DNA of 64,000 bases, taken from Nocardia acidivorans NBRC 108247. Its GTDB lineage: Bacteria > Actinomycetota > Actinomycetes > Mycobacteriales > Mycobacteriaceae. This document shows, piece after piece, positions 1-8,958 of this stretch (within the stretch, counting starts at the first letter, position 1; every line of letters starts with the position of its first letter). Where the stretch lies: assembly GCF_001625085.1 (NCBI RefSeq), contig NZ_BDAW01000042.1:1-64000 (forward strand), read 5' to 3'. The notes below the pieces were generated by a model. The model was not told where the DNA came from and made no database searches. It was given only the letters and a program-made list of their open reading frames with translations. The translations under genes were made by a program, and so were the position numbers.

Positions 1-196
1 GGACAGGAGCCGCGGCGGCCGGAGCGGGGGTAGCCGGTCGGCCGCTGTTGCCGGTTTCGCCGGAGGCTTCCGGCGTGTAATCGGCGAGGAACTCGTGCCA
101 GCTCTCATCGACCGACGACGGGTCTTGCTTGTACTTCTGATACATCTCGTCGACAAGCCACTGGTTCTGTCCGAACTGGTCTGTTGAGCTGCTCAC
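1..196 (-). CDS. kgd: Multifunctional 2-oxoglutarate decarboxylase/dehydrogenase E1 (N-terminus only)
   Basis: This is the first 65 codons of a gene that runs off the left edge of the window. The translation from GTG at 196 reads MSSSTDQFGQNQWLVDEMYQ, followed by KYKQDPSSVDESWHEFLADY and then an Ala/Pro-rich stretch. That is the E1-type N-terminal helix and linker of mycobacterial Kgd (SucA), whose M. tuberculosis homologue has the same FGQN-WLVEEMY-K-DPSSVD-SWHEFL pattern. The enzyme joins 2-oxoglutarate decarboxylase, succinyltransferase and 2-oxoglutarate dehydrogenase E1 activities in the TCA cycle. An in-frame ATG lies six codons upstream (214). I prefer the GTG because family members start there and a GAGG lies about 11 bases upstream. 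The catalytic domains are outside the window. Confidence 0.88.
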   Translation of the reverse strand, partial: MSSSTDQFGQNQWLVDEMYQKYKQDPSSVDESWHEFLADYTPEASGETGNSGRPATPAPAAAAPV

Positions 197-327
197 AGCA
201 GGTGTTCGCCTCATTTCGTTCTTCGCGCTGCGACGTTTGTGACGTGCCCGGCACGGGTAATCGGCGGATGCGCGCCGACGCGCCCCCTCTGAGGATATGC
301 CCACCCCGGTTCGCCCATGGGCATGGA

Positions 328-3300
328 CTACCACCGGGCGGACACATTCCTCAGTGACGACTCGTCCTCCGCTGAGAATATTCCTTCGGTGGCCTGTGCC
401 GCAGCCCAGAGATGGGAGTACGCGCCGTGTCTCGCGAGCAGTTCGTCATGCGCGCCGATTTCGATGATCCGGCCCTGATCGACCACGGCGATCAGATCGG
501 CCTGCGCGGCGGTGGCGAGCCGGTGCGCGACAATCACCGCGGTCCGGCCGCGCGTCACCGATTCGCTCGCTACCAGCACCGATGCCTCGGCGGCCGGATC
601 GAGTACGGCGGTCGCCTCATCGAGCAGGAGGAGATCCGGACCGACCAGTTCGGCGCGGGCGAGGGCGATCAGCTGTCGTTGCCCGGCCGAGAGTCCGCGT
701 CCGCGCTCACCGACCGGCTGCCCCATTCGCAGCGGTAGCGCGTTGATGGTGTCGAGCGCGCCGACCGCCGCGGCGGCCGCCTCGATCTCCGCGGCATTCG
801 CAAGAGGTTTGCCGAATGCGATGTTGCCGGCAATGTCCCCGGTGAATAGGTGCGCTTCCTGTGGAACGACTCCCAACCGTGATCGGTAGTCGGTGAGCCG
901 GTAGTCGCGGATATCGATGCCATCCACGCTGATCGCGCCGTTTTCACCGGTAATCCGCTGCCGTTCATGGGAATCGGCTATCGAATCGGGTGATTCATCG
1001 CGTTCGAGATCGTGATTTCCGTCATAGGGCATGTCGTACAGCCGGGCCAGCAGTTTCACGATGGTCGATTTACCCGCGCCGGTCGCACCCACGAGGGCGA
1101 GACTGGTGCCCGCCGGAATGCGCAGGCTCACCCCGTCGAGGGCGAGGGTGTCGGTGCCCGGATAGCTGAAGCGCACATTATCGAAGACCACCTCACCGCG
1201 CAGCCGGCCGTCGATCACGGCCGGGTCGGCGGGGTCCGGGGCGATCGAGGACGGCGTCTTCAGCAGTTCCCGAATGCGGCGCAGGCCGACCCTGGCCTGC
1301 TGATAGCCGTCGAAGAGTTGTGAGAGTTGATAGATCGGGCCGAACAGCAACTCCAGGTACAGCACGAAGGCCACCAGGGTGCCCGCCGTTGCCGCGCCGT
1401 CGGCGACCGCCCGCGCGCCCATGAAAACGACCGCGGCCAGCGCCAGATCGGCCCAGGCGCCGACGAAGGCGAAGAACAGCGAGATGGCCCGCTGCGCCCG
1501 CATCCGGCTGATCCGATACCGGTGCGAGTAGACGGTGAAGCGTTCCGAGGCACTGCGCTCGTGCCGATTCGCCTGCACCACACGCAATCCCGCGACATTC
1601 TCGGCGAAATCCGCGTTCACCGTCGCCGAGTGCTCCCGCGATTCGGTGTACGCCGCATCGGAGGCGCGCCGGAACAGCCAGGTGGCCAGCAGCAGCGCGG
1701 GCACCGAGACGAAGACCACCAGCGCCAGGTGCGCGTCGATGAGCAGCAGCGCGATCGCGATGCCGAGCACCATGAGCAGGCTCACCAGCGCATCGGGCAG
1801 ACCGGTTTGCAGGAAGGTCGACAGGGCGTCGATATCGGTGGTCATGCGGGTGAGGATGCGGCCGGAGAGCTCGCGCTCGTAGTAGTCCAGTCCGAGTCGC
1901 TGCAAATGCGCGTAACTGCGCACGCGCAGGCCGTAGAGCACCCGCTCACCCGCGCGCGAACCCCACAGCAGCGCGGTGGAGGCGGCCAACCAGCCGATCA
2001 CCGCGAGCACCGCGCCCAGGAACACCGCGCGGGTCAGTGCGGCACCGTCGTGATCGGTCACCCCGGAGTCGATGGCATAGCGCACGATCGACGGAAAGCC
2101 CACGCTGACAAGGGCATCCAGTGCCAGTAGCAGCATTGCCGCCAGGACCAGCCACCGCACGGTCCGCATGGCCTTGACCAATCGGAAGTCGGTATCGGGG
2201 GCGCGCAACTCGGCCGGATCCAGGCCCGGCTGTTCCACCGCGGGCGGCAGTGTCGCCAGCGACCGCCGTACCTCCGCGGGGGTGTCCGGATCGGCTTCGG
2301 TGCCGGTCTCGGCCTCCAGTCCGACCCGTGCGGGGCGCGTGTCGCGGTCTGCGCCGACCGGTGGTGCCCCGTCGTCCGCGGAGCCGTCGCTCGGCCCGGG
2401 CAGCCGGATGATTCGATCGGCGTGGGTGAGGGTGGATTCGCGGTGCGCCAGGATGAGCGTGGTGCGAGACGAATCCGCGGGCAGGGCGGCGAAAATGGCC
2501 GCCTCGGTGAGCGCGTCCACGGCGGAGGTGGCGTCGTCCAGGATCAGGATGCGCGGATTCGCCAGCAGCGCGCGGGCCAGCGCGATGCGCTGGCGCTGAC
2601 CGCCGGACAGCGTGAGGCCGCGTTCGCCGACCACGGTGTCATAGCCGTCGGGTAGCGCCCGAATGAACTCGTCGGCGGCGGCCTGCACTGCCGCCGCGTG
2701 GATTTCGGCTTCCGTGGCGTCGGGTCGCCCGAGCGCGATATTGGCGGAGATGGTGTCCGACAACAGGAATGCCTCGTCGAAGACCACGCCCACCGCGGCC
2801 CGCAGTTCGGTGGCACGCAGGTCGGCGATATCGGCGTGGGAGTCGTTGCCGTGCAGCGTGATCCGGCCCGCATTCGGCGTGTAGAAGCGGGGGAGCAGTA
2901 GCGACAGGGTGGATTTGCCGGAACCCGCCGGGCCGATGATCGCGACCGTCTCGCCCGGGGCCACGGTGAGTTCGAAGTTGTCCAGGATCGGCCGATTCGG
3001 GTCGAATCCGAAAGTGAGAGCGGAGATTTCGATGCCCAGCGGCCCGGCGGGCAGCGGCACCGGATGCGGCGGATCGGTCTGCTCCGGTGCGCTGTCGATG
3101 ACCTGGTGCACGCGCTCGGCGGCGGCGCGGGTGAGCTGGGCCATCACCACCACCATGGAAATGGTCCGGGTGGCATTGGTCATGGTGGCCACGTACGCGG
3201 TGAACGCCAGGAAGGTGCCCAGGCCGATCGCGCCGTGCAGGGCCAGCACGCCGCCCGCGGCGATGACACCGACCAATCCGGCCTGTGGAATGGCCGACAG

Positions 3301-4086
3301 GGTCGGTCCGAATCGGGCGTCGATGCGGGCCGCGCGCATGCGTTCGGCGAAGAGCCGTTTACCGTGCCGCTCCAGCAGATCCACCATTCGGGCCTCCTGC
3401 CCGAACCCCTTCACCACGCGCACGCCGGTGACGGTCTCCTCCACGTGCTGGGCCAGATCCGCACCGCGCTGTTGCGCCGACCAGGTTGCGGCGTACAGCC
3501 TGGGCCGCACCCGATAGACGACCAGCGCCAGCACCGGGACCACCAGCAGCGCGGTCAGTGCCAGCAGCGGTGCGAGCCAGAGCATGATGGCGGCGGCGAA
3601 CACGAATTGCAGCGCGGCGACCGAGGACCACGGGCCCATGGCCAGCAGGCCCTGCACCAGCGTCAGATCGCTGATGGAACGGGAGACCACCTGGCCGGTG
3701 CGCAGGGCGTCCTGGCCGGGGCCGTCCAGGCGCTGGAGTGCGTTGAGCAGGTCGACGCGCAATTCGTGCTGCACATCGAGTGCGAGCTTTCCGGCCGCCA
3801 TACGACGACCGAACGAGGCGAGGAAGCGACCGGCGGCGAGCAGCACCAGCAATCCGGCCACGGCCGTGATGATTCCGGTGTTCCCGGCGGTCGCGCCGTC
3901 GAGGGCGCGTTTGGCCAGCAGCGGGCCGGTGACCTCCACCGCCGCACCGAGCAGGACGGCCAGGGCGATGGCGGCGAGCAGCCACGGGTGGGTGCGACAT
4001 CGCACCCAGAGTCGGCGCAGCCAACCGGGACCGGTCCCGGTTGGCTCGGAGCTCGTTTTCTCCACCCCGGTCTCAACCACCTTCAT
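328..4086 (-). CDS. Fused double ABC exporter (TMD-NBD-TMD-NBD)
   Basis: A single 1252-residue protein carries two complete ABC exporter halves. TMD1 lies at about residues 30-330 and NBD1 has Walker A GPAGSGKST near 388, signature LSGGQ and Walker B ILILDDATSAVD near 518. TMD2 starts near 650, and NBD2 has Walker A GATGAGKST near 1003, signature LSAGQ and Walker B LLLLDEATAVLD near 1155. NBD1 has Asp where the catalytic Glu should be and NBD2 has the altered signature. One composite ATP site is therefore consensus (NBD2 Walker plus LSGGQ) and the other degenerate, as in heterodimeric exporters. NBD2 also has an acidic insert of about 35 residues between Walker A and the Q-loop. The ATG at 4086 has AGGTGAG six bases upstream; a GTG lies nine bases earlier (4095). 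The substrate is unknown and is probably hydrophobic (drug or lipid). It lies upstream of kgd on the same strand. Confidence 0.93.
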   Translation of the reverse strand: MKVVETGVEKTSSEPTGTGPGWLRRLWVRCRTHPWLLAAIALAVLLGAAVEVTGPLLAKRALDGATAGNTGIITAVAGLLVLLAAGRFLASFGRRMAAGKLALDVQHELRVDLLNALQRLDGPGQDALRTGQVVSRSISDLTLVQGLLAMGPWSSVAALQFVFAAAIMLWLAPLLALTALLVVPVLALVVYRVRPRLYAATWSAQQRGADLAQHVEETVTGVRVVKGFGQEARMVDLLERHGKRLFAERMRAARIDARFGPTLSAIPQAGLVGVIAAGGVLALHGAIGLGTFLAFTAYVATMTNATRTISMVVVMAQLTRAAAERVHQVIDSAPEQTDPPHPVPLPAGPLGIEISALTFGFDPNRPILDNFELTVAPGETVAIIGPAGSGKSTLSLLLPRFYTPNAGRITLHGNDSHADIADLRATELRAAVGVVFDEAFLLSDTISANIALGRPDATEAEIHAAAVQAAADEFIRALPDGYDTVVGERGLTLSGGQRQRIALARALLANPRILILDDATSAVDALTEAAIFAALPADSSRTTLILAHRESTLTHADRIIRLPGPSDGSADDGAPPVGADRDTRPARVGLEAETGTEADPDTPAEVRRSLATLPPAVEQPGLDPAELRAPDTDFRLVKAMRTVRWLVLAAMLLLALDALVSVGFPSIVRYAIDSGVTDHDGAALTRAVFLGAVLAVIGWLAASTALLWGSRAGERVLYGLRVRSYAHLQRLGLDYYERELSGRILTRMTTDIDALSTFLQTGLPDALVSLLMVLGIAIALLLIDAHLALVVFVSVPALLLATWLFRRASDAAYTESREHSATVNADFAENVAGLRVVQANRHERSASERFTVYSHRYRISRMRAQRAISLFFAFVGAWADLALAAVVFMGARAVADGAATAGTLVAFVLYLELLFGPIYQLSQLFDGYQQARVGLRRIRELLKTPSSIAPDPADPAVIDGRLRGEVVFDNVRFSYPGTDTLALDGVSLRIPAGTSLALVGATGAGKSTIVKLLARLYDMPYDGNHDLERDESPDSIADSHERQRITGENGAISVDGIDIRDYRLTDYRSRLGVVPQEAHLFTGDIAGNIAFGKPLANAAEIEAAAAAVGALDTINALPLRMGQPVGERGRGLSAGQRQLIALARAELVGPDLLLLDEATAVLDPAAEASVLVASESVTRGRTAVIVAHRLATAAQADLIAVVDQGRIIEIGAHDELLARHGAYSHLWAAAQATEGIFSAEDESSLRNVSARW

Positions 4087-4256
4087 CGCACTCACCTAGA
4101 GCCGTAACGACGGCACCACCCCCAGTTTGTTCCCCGCCACCGACAAAGTCCGGGTCGTGGGCGTGTTGGTGCGCGAAGCGGGACTTCGGCTTGTGCCCGG
4201 GGCGGGCGCGTGGTCCGCTGGAAGGACTTACGACAACTCGAATTGGAGTCGCACCC

Positions 4257-4787
4257 ATGCCGATCCAGCGTCTCAATCACGCCGTGCTGTTCGTCTCCGA
4301 TCTGGAGCGTTCGGTGGCCTTCTACGAAGAGGTGCTCGGCTTCCGGCGGCTGCCCGGCGGCTTTCCGGGCGCGGCCTTCCTCCAGGCCGCCGGATCGGCC
4401 AATGATCACGATCTCGGTCTGTTCCAGTCGCCGGATCCGTCCGTGGCGCATCGCACCGGGCGGGTGGGGCTCTACCACCTGGCCTGGGAGGTGGACACGC
4501 TCGCGGAGCTGGGGCGCGTCCGCGAGGTGCTCACCGCCGCTGGCGCATTGACCGGTGCGTCCGATCACGGCTCCACCAAAGCGCTGTACGCCGCCGATCC
4601 GGATGGCATCGAATTCGAGGTGTGCTGGCTGGTACCGGATTCCGCGGTGGAGCACGAGCTCACGAATATGGCCGCGCCGACCATGCCGCTGGACCTACCC
4701 GCGCTCATCGCCGAGTACGGCGGGGACACCCCGGGCGGGCCGCGCACCGATCACGAGGTGTGGCGTCGCCTGTTCACCGGGCGCTGA
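4257..4787 (+). CDS. VOC-family (glyoxalase/extradiol dioxygenase-like) protein
   Basis: A 176-residue single-domain vicinal-oxygen-chelate protein. Likely metal ligands are visible: His8 in RLNHAVLFVSD, His74 in GLYHLAWEVD and a Glu near 119-121 in DPDGIEFEVCW. A 45-residue tail rich in Pro and Leu follows the fold. The pattern resembles CatE-like catechol-2,3-dioxygenase/glyoxalase proteins, and the substrate cannot be read from sequence. The ATG has GGAG eight bases upstream. It diverges from the fused ABC exporter, with about 170 bases between starts, and ends 21 bases from the convergent ABC permease gene. Confidence 0.85.
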   Translation: MPIQRLNHAVLFVSDLERSVAFYEEVLGFRRLPGGFPGAAFLQAAGSANDHDLGLFQSPDPSVAHRTGRVGLYHLAWEVDTLAELGRVREVLTAAGALTGASDHGSTKALYAADPDGIEFEVCWLVPDSAVEHELTNMAAPTMPLDLPALIAEYGGDTPGGPRTDHEVWRRLFTGR

Positions 4788-4808
4788 ACGGATTTCGGCG
4801 CGGGGCGC

Positions 4809-5600
4809 TCAGAGGTCGCGGCGGGTGAAGAACCACCACGCCGCGCCGGCCGAGGCCGCGGTCCACAACAGCAGGACCAGGATGGCGGCCGGGGTGGGCG
4901 CGATGAAATCACCCTTGGCGTAGGTGCCGTTGGTGACGGTGCCGACGGTGGCCGAGAGCGGCAGGATACTCGCGAAACCACCGAATCCGATGGCGCGCGC
5001 GGTAATCCACACCAGCGGTTCGATGATCGCCACGCCCACCATGACCGCGATCGCCTGAATAGGCGTGCGCAGCAGGAAACCCAGTGCCGCACCGATGATC
5101 GACCAGCACACCGCGGCCAGCGCCACACCGCCGAAGACGGCGAGCATCTCACCGGTGAATCGCACCCGATCGCGCCCGATCAGCGCGTAGGCCGCACCGC
5201 CGAGCAGCTCCAGCACCAGCACGGTGGCCAGGGAAATCGCGGCCACCACACCGAGTTTCGCGCCGAACAGCACATTCCGGTCCGGGGTGAACAGCGCGGT
5301 GATCCGCATCGATCCCAGCCGGTACTCGTCCCCCGACGCGACGGCCCCGAGCACCGCCGCCAGCACGATGGCGGCGAGCAGCGCCAGCCCCGCCGCGATG
5401 GCCGACCAGCCCGAGAGGAACATGAACGTGCCCCGTGGCACGTCGTCGGCCTTGAACGTCAACCCCATGACGGCGAACGCCACCATCGCGTATCCGATGA
5501 GATTGGCGGCGATCACCCGCTGCGCCCGCACCGAGGTGAGCTTCCGAACCTCCGAATTGGCCGCCCGCAGTACAGAATCCGGCACAGCGGTCAGAATCAT
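4809..5600 (-). CDS. ABC-2 type transporter permease
   Basis: A 263-residue integral membrane protein with about six hydrophobic segments (roughly 30-48, 63-87, 113-135, 152-172, 178-198 and 238-256). It also has the short cytoplasmic N-terminus (residues 14-26, AANSEVRKLTSVR) typical of ABC-2 permeases, in which an E-xx-K-Lxx-xR element precedes TM1. The ATG at 5600 has GAGAGGAA nine bases upstream, so I reject the longer upstream start. The ATPase that presumably powers it lies upstream on the same strand (5809-6759), separated by 208 bases. The transported substrate is unknown. Confidence 0.85.
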   Translation of the reverse strand: MILTAVPDSVLRAANSEVRKLTSVRAQRVIAANLIGYAMVAFAVMGLTFKADDVPRGTFMFLSGWSAIAAGLALLAAIVLAAVLGAVASGDEYRLGSMRITALFTPDRNVLFGAKLGVVAAISLATVLVLELLGGAAYALIGRDRVRFTGEMLAVFGGVALAAVCWSIIGAALGFLLRTPIQAIAVMVGVAIIEPLVWITARAIGFGGFASILPLSATVGTVTNGTYAKGDFIAPTPAAILVLLLWTAASAGAAWWFFTRRDL

Positions 5601-5808
5601 CGAAGTTCCTCTCGTAACAGCTGAGCCGCACGCTCGCCGGAAACCGGCCCGGCGCAGCATGATTCGACATGTCGCGGGCGTGCTGCGGCGGGGTGCGGGA
5701 ACAGCTCGGGGCGGTGCGTAATCGGTCCGGCGACACGCGCGCTCGCCCCGGCTCGGTGTGAGTGCGAAGACGGCCCGGCGTGCGGGGCGGGTCGTGGGTG
5801 GCGCGCGA

Positions 5809-6759
5809 TCAACGCGGCATTCCGTACGCGGTGGGAGTGGGGTAGGGGGAGGGGGCGTGGCCGGTGTGGATGAGGGCGGCCAGGACCTGATCGGGGTGGA
5901 TGTGTTCGGGGGTGATCTCGGTGAGCTGGACGCGGGCCTGGGAGGCGGCCGACTCCAGTTGAGCGAGTGAGGCTTCGGCGACGGCGAGGCGGCCGTCCGG
6001 GCGCATGACCGCGTCGGTGAAGCCCTGTGCGGCCAGGGTGGTGGCCAGCGCGATCGGGCTGGAGGCCTTGACCAGCAGCCGGTCCGGATGACTGCGGCGC
6101 AGGCGGGCCGGGCTGCCCTGATAGGTGATCTTGCCGCGATCGAGCACGATCAGTTCATCGGCCACCGGCAGTGCGGCGCTCAGGGTCCGTGAGGTGAGCA
6201 GGACGGTGCCGCCGCGCCGGGCGTGCGCGTGCAGATACTCGGTGAGCCAGCCGATTTCGGCCTGTTCGAGCCCGTCGAACGGATCATCCAGGACCAGCAG
6301 CGGCGGATTGCCGAGCAGCGCGATGGCCAGGGCGAGCCGGGTCCGCGCCCCGGCGGACAGTTTCCCGGTGCGCTCGCCCGAGAACGGTTCCAGCCGCGTC
6401 AGGCCCAGCAGTTCGTCGATCCGATCCCCGGAAACGCCTGCGGCGGCGGCGAATACGCTCAATTGCCCGCGTACCGTGCGCGCCGGATGCAGGCCGCGCG
6501 GGGATTGCACCGCGCCCAGTACCTGCCGTCCGCGGCGCGCGCCGGAACCGGGTCCGCCGATGCTCGCGGTGCCCGAGGTGGGGGTGAGCTGGCCCAGCAG
6601 CAGGCGCACGATCGTGGTCTTGCCCGCACCGGAGGGTCCGACCAGGGCCGCGACCTTGCCCGCGGGCACGACGAAACTGACGTCGTCGACGACGGTGGTC
6701 GTTTCGATGCTCTTGCTCAATCCGCCGACGGCGAAGGCGAGCGGTCGCGCCTTGCTCAC
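5809..6759 (-). CDS. ABC transporter ATP-binding protein (ABC-2 partner)
   Basis: A 316-residue ATPase with Walker A GPSGAGKTT (41-49), Q-loop Gln85, signature LSAGA (134-138) and Walker B LVLDDP (155-160). The residue after the Walker B Asp is Asp159, where the catalytic Glu is expected, so hydrolysis may be slow. A C-terminal extension of about 100 residues follows the NBD, as in many ABC-2 ATPases. The GTG start at 6759 overlaps the stop codon of the upstream EcsC gene in a GTGA quartet, so the two are probably translationally coupled. With the permease at 4809-5600 it forms a probable exporter. Confidence 0.88.
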   Translation of the reverse strand: MSKARPLAFAVGGLSKSIETTTVVDDVSFVVPAGKVAALVGPSGAGKTTIVRLLLGQLTPTSGTASIGGPGSGARRGRQVLGAVQSPRGLHPARTVRGQLSVFAAAAGVSGDRIDELLGLTRLEPFSGERTGKLSAGARTRLALAIALLGNPPLLVLDDPFDGLEQAEIGWLTEYLHAHARRGGTVLLTSRTLSAALPVADELIVLDRGKITYQGSPARLRRSHPDRLLVKASSPIALATTLAAQGFTDAVMRPDGRLAVAEASLAQLESAASQARVQLTEITPEHIHPDQVLAALIHTGHAPSPYPTPTAYGMPR

Positions 6760-7472
6760 TGCTGCGTGGTCCTGGGCGCGGATTCCATGGCGGGCAGCGG
6801 ATCGGCATCGATGACCAGCGGTTGCGGCCAGGTTTTCGGCGGCGCGCCGAAGGCCTTGCGCGAGTTGTCGACCACGCCGCGGCCCAGCGCCCGGTTGCCG
6901 AATCCGCCGATGGCCGCGCCGATGCCGGCCGGAATGATCTTGCCGACCATGAGTGCGCTGCGCTTGGCGAGGAACTGCATGACGAAGCGCTTGAGCAGGG
7001 TGTCGTTCATCCCGCTGATGCCCGGAATCTTGCCCGCGAGCAGGGTGCCCCAGTTCTTGGCGGAGCTGCCGACGCTCTTCTGCACGATCTCCATACCGCT
7101 CTCGCCCATGACCACGGCCAGCACCAGGGCGCGGCGGCGTTCATTGTCCTCGGGTGCGATACCGTGCACGGCCGCGACGGCCAGCGTGTACACGGCGCTG
7201 GCCTCCAGGAAGAACGCGGTCTCCGCGCTCATGGCCGCGAGGGAGGCCATGGTGCCGACGCCGGGAACGGCGGCGGTCGCGCCGACCGCGGTACCGCTGC
7301 CGGTGACCGCGGTCAGGTACAGCTTCTCGATGCGCGAAATGATCTGCGCCGGGGTCTCACCCGGATGGCTGTCGCGCAGTTTGCCCACATACTTCGCGAC
7401 AGCGGGAGCCTGCACCTGCGCCCCATTGTCGAGCAGCGAGATGACCGCCTTCTCGAGCCCGGACTTGAACAT
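6756..7472 (-). CDS. EcsC family protein
   Basis: A 238-residue protein of the EcsC family. It is Ala/Gly-rich, with a Gly-rich region GSGTAVGATAAVPGVGTM followed by SAETAFFLEASAVYTLAVAA, and amphipathic helical segments to the C-terminus. EcsC is named after the third gene of the Bacillus ecs ABC-transporter operon, and here too it is coupled to an ABC ATPase (GTGA overlap) and a permease. Biochemical function is unknown. The ATG at 7472 sits seven bases after AAGGGG; an in-frame ATG two codons earlier (7478) is too close to that site. It is divergent from the AraC gene at 7671, with about 200 bases between. Confidence 0.85.
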   Translation of the reverse strand: MFKSGLEKAVISLLDNGAQVQAPAVAKYVGKLRDSHPGETPAQIISRIEKLYLTAVTGSGTAVGATAAVPGVGTMASLAAMSAETAFFLEASAVYTLAVAAVHGIAPEDNERRRALVLAVVMGESGMEIVQKSVGSSAKNWGTLLAGKIPGISGMNDTLLKRFVMQFLAKRSALMVGKIIPAGIGAAIGGFGNRALGRGVVDNSRKAFGAPPKTWPQPLVIDADPLPAMESAPRTTQQ

Positions 7473-7670
7473 CGGCATACCCCTTAAATCGCGCGGTCTT
7501 CCGACCGAAACTCTATTGCACCGATCCAACGATTTGCGAGACCAGCCGGTTCCGTCCGCCCGGCCCCGCGCCGAACTTCCCGGCAACGGATTCGATGAGC
7601 GGACTCACGTTCCGGTGATACCCCGAACATCGTCCGGCAACCGCGCGCCGGGTGGCGGCGGGCGCATATC

Positions 7671-8519
7671 GTGGGATTCGTGGCAGGTGTGTCCGAAGGC
7701 GCGAGCGGGGTTCCGGATCCGCGGTTGCGCCCATACGTCCTCGGTTACGAGGGCTATCTGCTGCGCGGGTTCGCGCCGGGGACGCATGTGGGGATGCCCG
7801 GATCGGTGTTGACGGTGATCATCACCATCGGCGAGCCGATCGAGGTGCCGGTCTCCTCGCATCCGGAGCAGGCCGGTGGGCGCTGGGAGATGCTGGCCAG
7901 CGGGCTGACGACGCGGCCGTGCGTGATCGAGCATCACGGGTATCAGCACGGGGTGCAGTTGGCGGTGACGCCGCTGGGATGCCGGGCCTTGTTCGGGGTG
8001 CCGACGGCGGCGCTGGGTTCGTGGATCGTCGATCTGCCGGAGGTGCTGGGCGCGCCCGCGCGGGAGTTGCGCGAGCGGCTGGCGGCCACGGCCGAATGGC
8101 CGCGGCGGTTCGAGATCCTCGATGAGATTCTGCTGCGCTGTGTGCGCCCGGTCGCCTGGGATGGTGAGCTGACCCGGGCCTGGGAGCTGCTGGCCGGACC
8201 GGATCCGGCGGTGCGGGTGGGGGCGGTGGCCGATGAGATCGGCTGGAGCCGTAGGCATCTCGGTAATCGGTTCAGCGCCGAATTCGGGGTGACGCCGAAG
8301 GATCTGGCGCGGATCGCGCGTTTCGAGCGTTCACACGCCATGCTGCGCACCCCCGCCCCGCCGGCGCTGGCGGAGGTCGCGGTGCTCTCGGGCTACTACG
8401 ACCAGGCCCATATGGCCAGGGAGTGGCGCGAACTCGCCGGTCTGCCGCCCTCGGTGTGGCGTGAGCGCGAGGAGTTCCCATTCGTCCAAGACCAACAGTC
8501 CCTCGGGGCAGGAGGCTGA
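7671..8519 (+). CDS. AraC/XylS-family transcriptional regulator
   Basis: A 282-residue regulator. The N-terminal 170 residues form a sensor-like domain beginning DPRLRPYVLGYEGY. The C-terminal ~85 residues contain the two helix-turn-helix motifs: VGAVADEIGWSRRHLGNRF around 185-205 and LAEVAVLSGYYDQAHMAREW around 237-257. The start is uncertain because GTGs at 7671, 7680 and 7689 are all in frame. It is followed four bases later by a VOC gene with its own strong SD, so the two form a probable bicistron in which the regulator and the VOC protein respond to the same compound. Confidence 0.88.
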   Translation: MGFVAGVSEGASGVPDPRLRPYVLGYEGYLLRGFAPGTHVGMPGSVLTVIITIGEPIEVPVSSHPEQAGGRWEMLASGLTTRPCVIEHHGYQHGVQLAVTPLGCRALFGVPTAALGSWIVDLPEVLGAPARELRERLAATAEWPRRFEILDEILLRCVRPVAWDGELTRAWELLAGPDPAVRVGAVADEIGWSRRHLGNRFSAEFGVTPKDLARIARFERSHAMLRTPAPPALAEVAVLSGYYDQAHMAREWRELAGLPPSVWREREEFPFVQDQQSLGAGG

Positions 8520-8523
8520 GGTC

Positions 8524-8958
8524 ATGACCGATACGACAACATCAGCAGCCTCCACCGCGTCGCCGACCGGCACCGTCGTCGTGTGGCCGACCCTGGTCTA
8601 CCGCGATGCCCCCGCCGCGATCGACTTCCTGGAGCGGGCCTTCGGTTTCGAGACCGTCGCCCGCCACACCGACGGCGATATCGTCGTGCACGCCGAATTG
8701 GCCTGGCCCGCCGGCGGCGCCGTCATGCTCGGCGCCGCCCGCGAGAATATGGCCCTGGACTGCCAGCCGCCCGGCGTCGGCTCCATCTATATCGTCGTCC
8801 CCGATCCCGATGCGGTGTTCGCCCGGGCGAAAGCCGCGGGCGCCACCATCACTCGGGAACTGCGCGATGAAGAAGGTTATGAGTCCAGGGGTTTCGTCTG
8901 CCGTGATCCCGAGGGCGTGTACTGGAGCTTCGGCACCTACGGCGGCGAGGTCCGCTGA
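8524..8958 (+). CDS. VOC/PhnB-like glyoxalase superfamily protein
   Basis: A 144-residue one-domain VOC protein. It shows VWPTLVYRDAPAAIDFLERA at the N-terminus, a central AELAWPAGGAVMLG strand and CRDPEGVYWSFGTY at the C-terminus. This is the pattern of COG2764/PhnB-like bleomycin-resistance relatives. The ATG has AGGAGG eight bases upstream. The gene starts four bases after the AraC regulator stop, and its own stop abuts that of the convergent GST gene with no spacer. The substrate is unknown. Confidence 0.85.
   Translation: MTDTTTSAASTASPTGTVVVWPTLVYRDAPAAIDFLERAFGFETVARHTDGDIVVHAELAWPAGGAVMLGAARENMALDCQPPGVGSIYIVVPDPDAVFARAKAAGATITRELRDEEGYESRGFVCRDPEGVYWSFGTYGGEVR

Noticed and set aside
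105-347. 80-residue ORF on the minus strand over the kgd start
   Set aside because: It overlaps the clear Kgd N-terminus in another frame and has no family pattern.
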